NCBI GenBank assembly: GCA_027623795.1
Contig: JAQBUX010000003.1
Location: 1-46,574 of the forward strand
Direction: 5' to 3'
Origin: Chloroflexota bacterium
GTDB lineage: Bacteria; Chloroflexota; Dehalococcoidia; Lucifugimonadales; Lucifugimonadaceae
Length of the DNA: 46,574 bases
Of this stretch, positions 43,581 to 46,574 are shown one piece after another. The notes beneath the pieces were generated by a model. That model did no database searches. It worked only from the letters and a program-made list of their open reading frames with translations, and was not told where the DNA came from. Numbering within the stretch: the first letter of the stretch is position 1; each line of letters begins with the position of its first letter. A program made the position numbers and the translations under genes.

Positions 43581-44657
43581 ATGCTTGAGCAGTTCCACGT
43601 CCCGGAAGCGATCGCACATCGGGTCGATCACGACGATCTGCGTGACACCTGCGCCGCACTGTTGGAGCGTGCAGGCCTGCCTGAGGCGGACGCCCGGCTC
43701 GCTGCCGACGTCCTGGTCGCCTCCGATCTGCGCGGCGTCGAGACGCACGGCGTGTCCAACCTGATGCGCAGCTACATCACAGGGCTTGGCAACGGCCACC
43801 TCAATCCGCGGCCCAACTGGAAGATCGTACGGGAGACGCCCGCCTGCGCCACTATCGACTCCGACCGCGGGATGGGGGTCGTGATCGCGCCGAAAGCGAT
43901 GGAGATCGCCATCGAGAAGGGCAAAGCCACCGGCGCCGGGCTCGTCTCGATCAGCAACGGTCGCCACCTTGGCATGGCGGGCTACCACGCCATGATGGCG
44001 CTGGAGCACGACATGATCGGCCAGTGCATGACGGCGTGCGGACCGACCTTCGCCCCGACGTTCGCCGCAGAAGCCGCCATCGGCACGAACCCGATCGCCA
44101 TAGCGGCCCCGGCGGGAGACGAGCCACCGTTCGTTTTCGATGCGGCGATGTCGATCCTTGCCGCAAACAAGATCACCCTGGCAAAGCGGCTCGGCGTAAA
44201 TCTCGAACCCGGCTGGATCGCCTCACCGGACGGCACTCCGATCATGGAATCGGTACCGGTTCCTGACGAGTATGTCTTGCTTCCCGCCGGAAGCACCAGA
44301 GAACTGGGCTCGCATAAGAGCTACTCGCTCGGTGTCGTTGTAGACATTCTTGGCGGTTTGCTGAACGGGAGTCCGGCCGGACCGATGGCGCCGAAAGGCA
44401 ACAACAACCACTTCGTCGCCGCGTACGACATCGAGGCGTTCATCGATATCGGGGATTTCAAGAAGGGGATGGACGAGTACCTCCGATCCCTCCGCAACCT
44501 GAAGCCGGCGCCGGGACACGAGCGCGTGTTCTACGCCGGACTGCCGGAATTCGAGGAGGAGGCGGAACGCAGGGTCCGCGGCATCCCGCTCCACCCGGAG
44601 GTGATCGACTGGTTCCGCTCGGCATGTGGCGAGCTGGGGGTAGAGTTCAAGTTCTAA
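43581..44657 (+). CDS. Malate/L-lactate dehydrogenase-family (LDH2) oxidoreductase
   Basis: An LDH2/YlbC-type dehydrogenase of 358 residues, a family unrelated to the classical Rossmann lactate dehydrogenases. The signatures are DLRGVETHGVSNLMRSY near residue 55, the long SISNGRHLGMAGYHAMMAL and the IGTNPIAIAAPAG segment, plus GSHKSYSLGVVVDILGGLLNG. The ATG at 43581 has AAGGTG about 6 nt upstream; a GTG at 43572 is an alternative. The substrate may be an alpha-hydroxyacid such as malate, lactate or ureidoglycolate. The next gene is also a hydroxyacid dehydrogenase, about 95 bp on. Confidence 0.9.
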   Translation: MLEQFHVPEAIAHRVDHDDLRDTCAALLERAGLPEADARLAADVLVASDLRGVETHGVSNLMRSYITGLGNGHLNPRPNWKIVRETPACATIDSDRGMGVVIAPKAMEIAIEKGKATGAGLVSISNGRHLGMAGYHAMMALEHDMIGQCMTACGPTFAPTFAAEAAIGTNPIAIAAPAGDEPPFVFDAAMSILAANKITLAKRLGVNLEPGWIASPDGTPIMESVPVPDEYVLLPAGSTRELGSHKSYSLGVVVDILGGLLNGSPAGPMAPKGNNNHFVAAYDIEAFIDIGDFKKGMDEYLRSLRNLKPAPGHERVFYAGLPEFEEEAERRVRGIPLHPEVIDWFRSACGELGVEFKF

Positions 44658-44752
44658 GGACCATCACAAGTCGCCCGATATTCAGCGCCGAAGTACAACC
44701 CGGATTCAACCCCCGGATACAACCGCCAAATACAACAAGGGAAGGACCGCCA

Positions 44753-45730
44753 GTGCCCAAGCTCGTGATCATGCCGCCGCAGACCGACGCCCAGAAGATG
44801 TGGGCCGCCCGCATATCCGACACGCTGCCTGACTTCGATGTCGTCCTGCCGGGGAATGCGGACGAGGCAAAGCGCGAGATCGTCGACGCCGACGCCGCGT
44901 TCGGAAATGTACCGTCTGACGCGCTAGCGGCAGCCACCAGATTGCGCTGGTTGCAGTCGCCGCAGGCCGCTCCCCCGCCCGGCTACTACTACGACGAGTT
45001 GATCGCGCACCCGGTCACCGTCACGAACTTTCGCGGCATCTACAACGACCACATCAGCGCCCACATCATGATGATGGTCCTTGGACTCTCGCGCGGACTC
45101 CCGGGCTACATGCGGGCGAAGGCGAACCACGCCTACGACAAGGACGCGAACGACGCGGAGTTCGTGTTCCTTCCCGATTCCACCGCGGTGATCGTCGGAG
45201 TCGGCGGCATCGGCGGCGCCACCGCGCTGCAGTGCAAAGGCTTCGGCATGCGCACGATCGGCGTCGATCCCCGCGTGGGCGGGCCGCCGGACGGGGTCGA
45301 CGAGTTGTTCAGCCCAGACCGATTGACCGACGTAATCGGGCGTGGGGACTTCGTCATCCTCACGATGCCTCATACGCCCGAGAACAGGGGAATGTTCGAC
45401 GCCGCTATGTTTGCCCGGATGAAGAGCTCGGCCTACTTCATCAACATCGGACGCGGCCCGACCACGAAGCTAGATGACCTTGCGGCAGCGATCGACAACG
45501 GCGTCATCGCCGGAGCGGGCCTCGATGTGTACGAGACCGAGCCGCTTCCCGCCGATCATAGGCTCTGGGACATCCAGAATGTGATCCTGACCCCACACGT
45601 CGCGGCCAAAGAGGACGCCGGAGGCGCAAACCTGGACGAACGCCGCTCAGACCTCTTGTTGGACAACGCCCGCCGGTTCGCCGCAGGGGATGAACTTTTG
45701 AACGTCGTGGACAAGTCGCTCTGGTTCTAG
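44753..45730 (+). CDS. D-isomer-specific 2-hydroxyacid dehydrogenase
   Basis: A 325-residue enzyme of the D-2-hydroxyacid dehydrogenase family. The NAD-binding motif is VIVGVGGIGGATALQCKGFG. Catalytic positions expected in this family are visible: Arg in INIGRGPTTKLDDL, Glu in GLDVYETEPLP and His in VILTPHVAAKEDAG. The GTG at 44753 has a GGAAGG ribosome site upstream; the longer frame to 44624 overlaps the previous gene and is not conserved. It and the LDH2 gene are plausibly one unit for 2-hydroxyacid oxidation, but the exact acids are not predictable. Confidence 0.92.
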   Translation: MPKLVIMPPQTDAQKMWAARISDTLPDFDVVLPGNADEAKREIVDADAAFGNVPSDALAAATRLRWLQSPQAAPPPGYYYDELIAHPVTVTNFRGIYNDHISAHIMMMVLGLSRGLPGYMRAKANHAYDKDANDAEFVFLPDSTAVIVGVGGIGGATALQCKGFGMRTIGVDPRVGGPPDGVDELFSPDRLTDVIGRGDFVILTMPHTPENRGMFDAAMFARMKSSAYFINIGRGPTTKLDDLAAAIDNGVIAGAGLDVYETEPLPADHRLWDIQNVILTPHVAAKEDAGGANLDERRSDLLLDNARRFAAGDELLNVVDKSLWF

Positions 45731-45796
45731 CGCAGACAGGCGGACCCAGATCAACCCACCCTGAGGCTCTCGAAGGGCGGCGTCTGTCACCACACT

Positions 45797-45825
45797 ATCG
45801 GGGCGGACGGCTATCCACCCTCCGC
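45797..45825. repeat. Short palindromic repeat C, copy 1
   Basis: A segment with GGGCGGACGGCTATCCACCC, a near-palindrome. The second copy at 45962-45990 differs by a few bases. Confidence 0.6.
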
Positions 45826-45866
45826 GTGTGCGAACGCGTAGGCCGCGTGCCGCTTGCCAGCGGAAA

Positions 45867-45926
45867 CTCCCTCATCCTTCGGCTGGCTCAGGACAGGCTC
45901 TCAATCCTCTCCCACCGGGAGAGGAG
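45867..45926. repeat. Dispersed repeat A, second copy
   Basis: About 60 bp matching 4511-4573, including CTCCCTCATCC, a GGCTCAGGACAGG segment and the terminal CTCTCCCACCGGGAGA palindrome. Confidence 0.6.
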
Positions 45927-45961
45927 GCATCGACACCCGCCCTCCCACAGGCCACCAGACC

Positions 45962-45990
45962 GTAGGGGCGGATGGCTATCCGCCCTTCGC
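45962..45990. repeat. Short palindromic repeat C, copy 2
   Basis: A perfect-looking palindrome, GGGCGGATGGCTATCCGCCC. The arms GGGCGGAT and ATCCGCCC can form a hairpin. Confidence 0.65.
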
Positions 45991-46091
45991 AGGTCGACCC
46001 CGACAACCAGTTTCGGCCGACGCGCGGCAACTTTCCACAAGGTCCCTGAAAAACGGCCCGCCGTCGCCACACCGTTCCATCGGCGGTCGCC

Positions 46092-46574
46092 GTGACGGCG
46101 CGCAACAACGCAATACGCGGCGACAACTACCAGTGGGTCGCGCTCTTCGCCGTCGCGCTCAGCGTGATGACGACCGTCGTCGACTTCAGCGGCATCACCG
46201 TCGCGCTGCCGACCATCGCCGACGACCTGAACCTGTCGTTGCCGTCCGCGTCGTGGATAATCCTGGCGTCCACGCTCACGATAATCGCCTTCCTGATGCC
46301 TGCCGCAAGCCTTTCAGACAGGCTTGGCCGGAAGCAGTCGTACACCCTTGGTCTGGTGCTTTTCGGCGTCGGCGCGGTCGGCGTTGCGATCTCGCCCTCG
46401 TTCGGGTTTGTCATAGCGGCGCGCGTGGTTCAGTCCGCCGGTATCGGGATCATCCAGACAAACTCCTACGCCATCGTCGCCGTCGTCTTCCCGGAAGACC
46501 AGCGGGGCAAGGGAATCGGCGCGTACGTGTCGGTCGTCGGGTTGGCTGGCATCGCCGGTCCGGTCATCGGCGGA
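46092..46574 (+). CDS. MFS transporter, partial (N-terminal part, runs off the window)
   Basis: An open frame from a GTG at 46092 continues to the last base without a stop, so only the N-terminal 161 residues are visible. Five or so hydrophobic helices are seen, with the typical major-facilitator segment SLSDRLGRKQSYTLGLVLF between helices 2 and 3 and AARVVQSAGIGIIQTNSYAI later. The early DFSGITVALPTIADDL pattern resembles DHA2-type (EmrB-like) drug/H+ exporters. The substrate is unknown. The frame may begin a little upstream, where no better start is apparent. Confidence 0.85.
   Translation, partial: MTARNNAIRGDNYQWVALFAVALSVMTTVVDFSGITVALPTIADDLNLSLPSASWIILASTLTIIAFLMPAASLSDRLGRKQSYTLGLVLFGVGAVGVAISPSFGFVIAARVVQSAGIGIIQTNSYAIVAVVFPEDQRGKGIGAYVSVVGLAGIAGPVIGG

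Larger units (their letters stand above)
45731..46091. other. Repeat-rich intergenic region
   Basis: No gene is supported. The stretch holds repeat A (second copy) and two copies of a short GGGCGGATGGCTATCCGCCC-type palindrome, with GC-rich spacers between. Confidence 0.6.

Overview
The window looks like part of a chromosome from a GC-rich bacterium, most likely a Chloroflexota member of the Dehalococcoidia/SAR202 kind. This is inferred from the gene set: Rex, HspR-like MerR, DUF503, DUF951, a PyrR-type pyr operon, a malic enzyme with an N-terminal ACT domain, paralogous enolase-superfamily genes and an NHL beta-propeller next to a formaldehyde-dehydrogenase-like enzyme. No phylogeny was run. 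No rRNA, tRNA, CRISPR array or insertion sequence was seen.

Layout. Positions 1-2302 hold regulators and small conserved proteins (HspR-like, zinc ribbon, DUF503, Rex). Positions 2460-10221 hold a complete F-type ATP synthase operon on the minus strand, in the usual order from an AtpZ/AtpI-like protein through a, c, b, delta, alpha, gamma, beta and epsilon. Positions 10639-13301 carry a bifunctional-nuclease-domain protein, DUF951, pyrF and an HhH-GPD DNA glycosylase. Positions 13798-16087 carry a zinc dehydrogenase and an NHL propeller. Positions 16351-20352 carry a molybdate-type ABC transporter (modA, modB, modC) with an enolase-superfamily gene between modA and modB. A methyltransferase (20504-21328) is followed by the convergent pyrR-pyrB-pyrC-carA-carB operon (21421-28997), preceded by a readable PyrR-binding RNA site and an attenuator. 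Positions 29425-40846 are a mosaic of catabolic and housekeeping genes: SprT-like, FAD oxidoreductase, malic enzyme, flavodoxin/ferredoxin reductase, 3-hydroxyisobutyrate-dehydrogenase family, ArsR/AHSA1 pair, second enolase-superfamily protein, SDR plus an SDR remnant, and a lipoprotein. Positions 41073-46574 carry a PAC2 protein, a small unknown protein, a selenoprotein pair, two dehydrogenases and the start of an MFS transporter.

The most striking content is at 42639-43436, where conventional ORF calling breaks the genes. One continuous reading frame encodes a ferredoxin-thioredoxin reductase catalytic subunit. Two in-frame TGA codons fall exactly at the two cysteines that form the redox-active disulfide in this family, while all four iron-sulfur ligand cysteines stay cysteine. 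Immediately downstream a glutaredoxin has TGA in place of the first cysteine of its CxxC site. Each of the three TGA codons is followed, 20, 20 and 22 nt later, by the apical loop of a perfect or near-perfect hairpin that meets the bacterial SECIS rules. I read this as a two-gene selenocysteine thiol-reduction module, ending at a strong hairpin.

Regulation is readable in several places. Rex-type operators (TTGTG-N8-CACAA-like) lie before the atp operon, before rex itself and before the small zinc-ribbon gene, suggesting NADH-linked control. PyrR attenuation precedes pyrR. A near-consensus promoter with a palindromic operator in its spacer precedes arsR and predicts a leaderless transcript. 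Dispersed palindromic repeats sit in several intergenic gaps, inside the atp operon, and apparently in the C-terminal coding end of carA.
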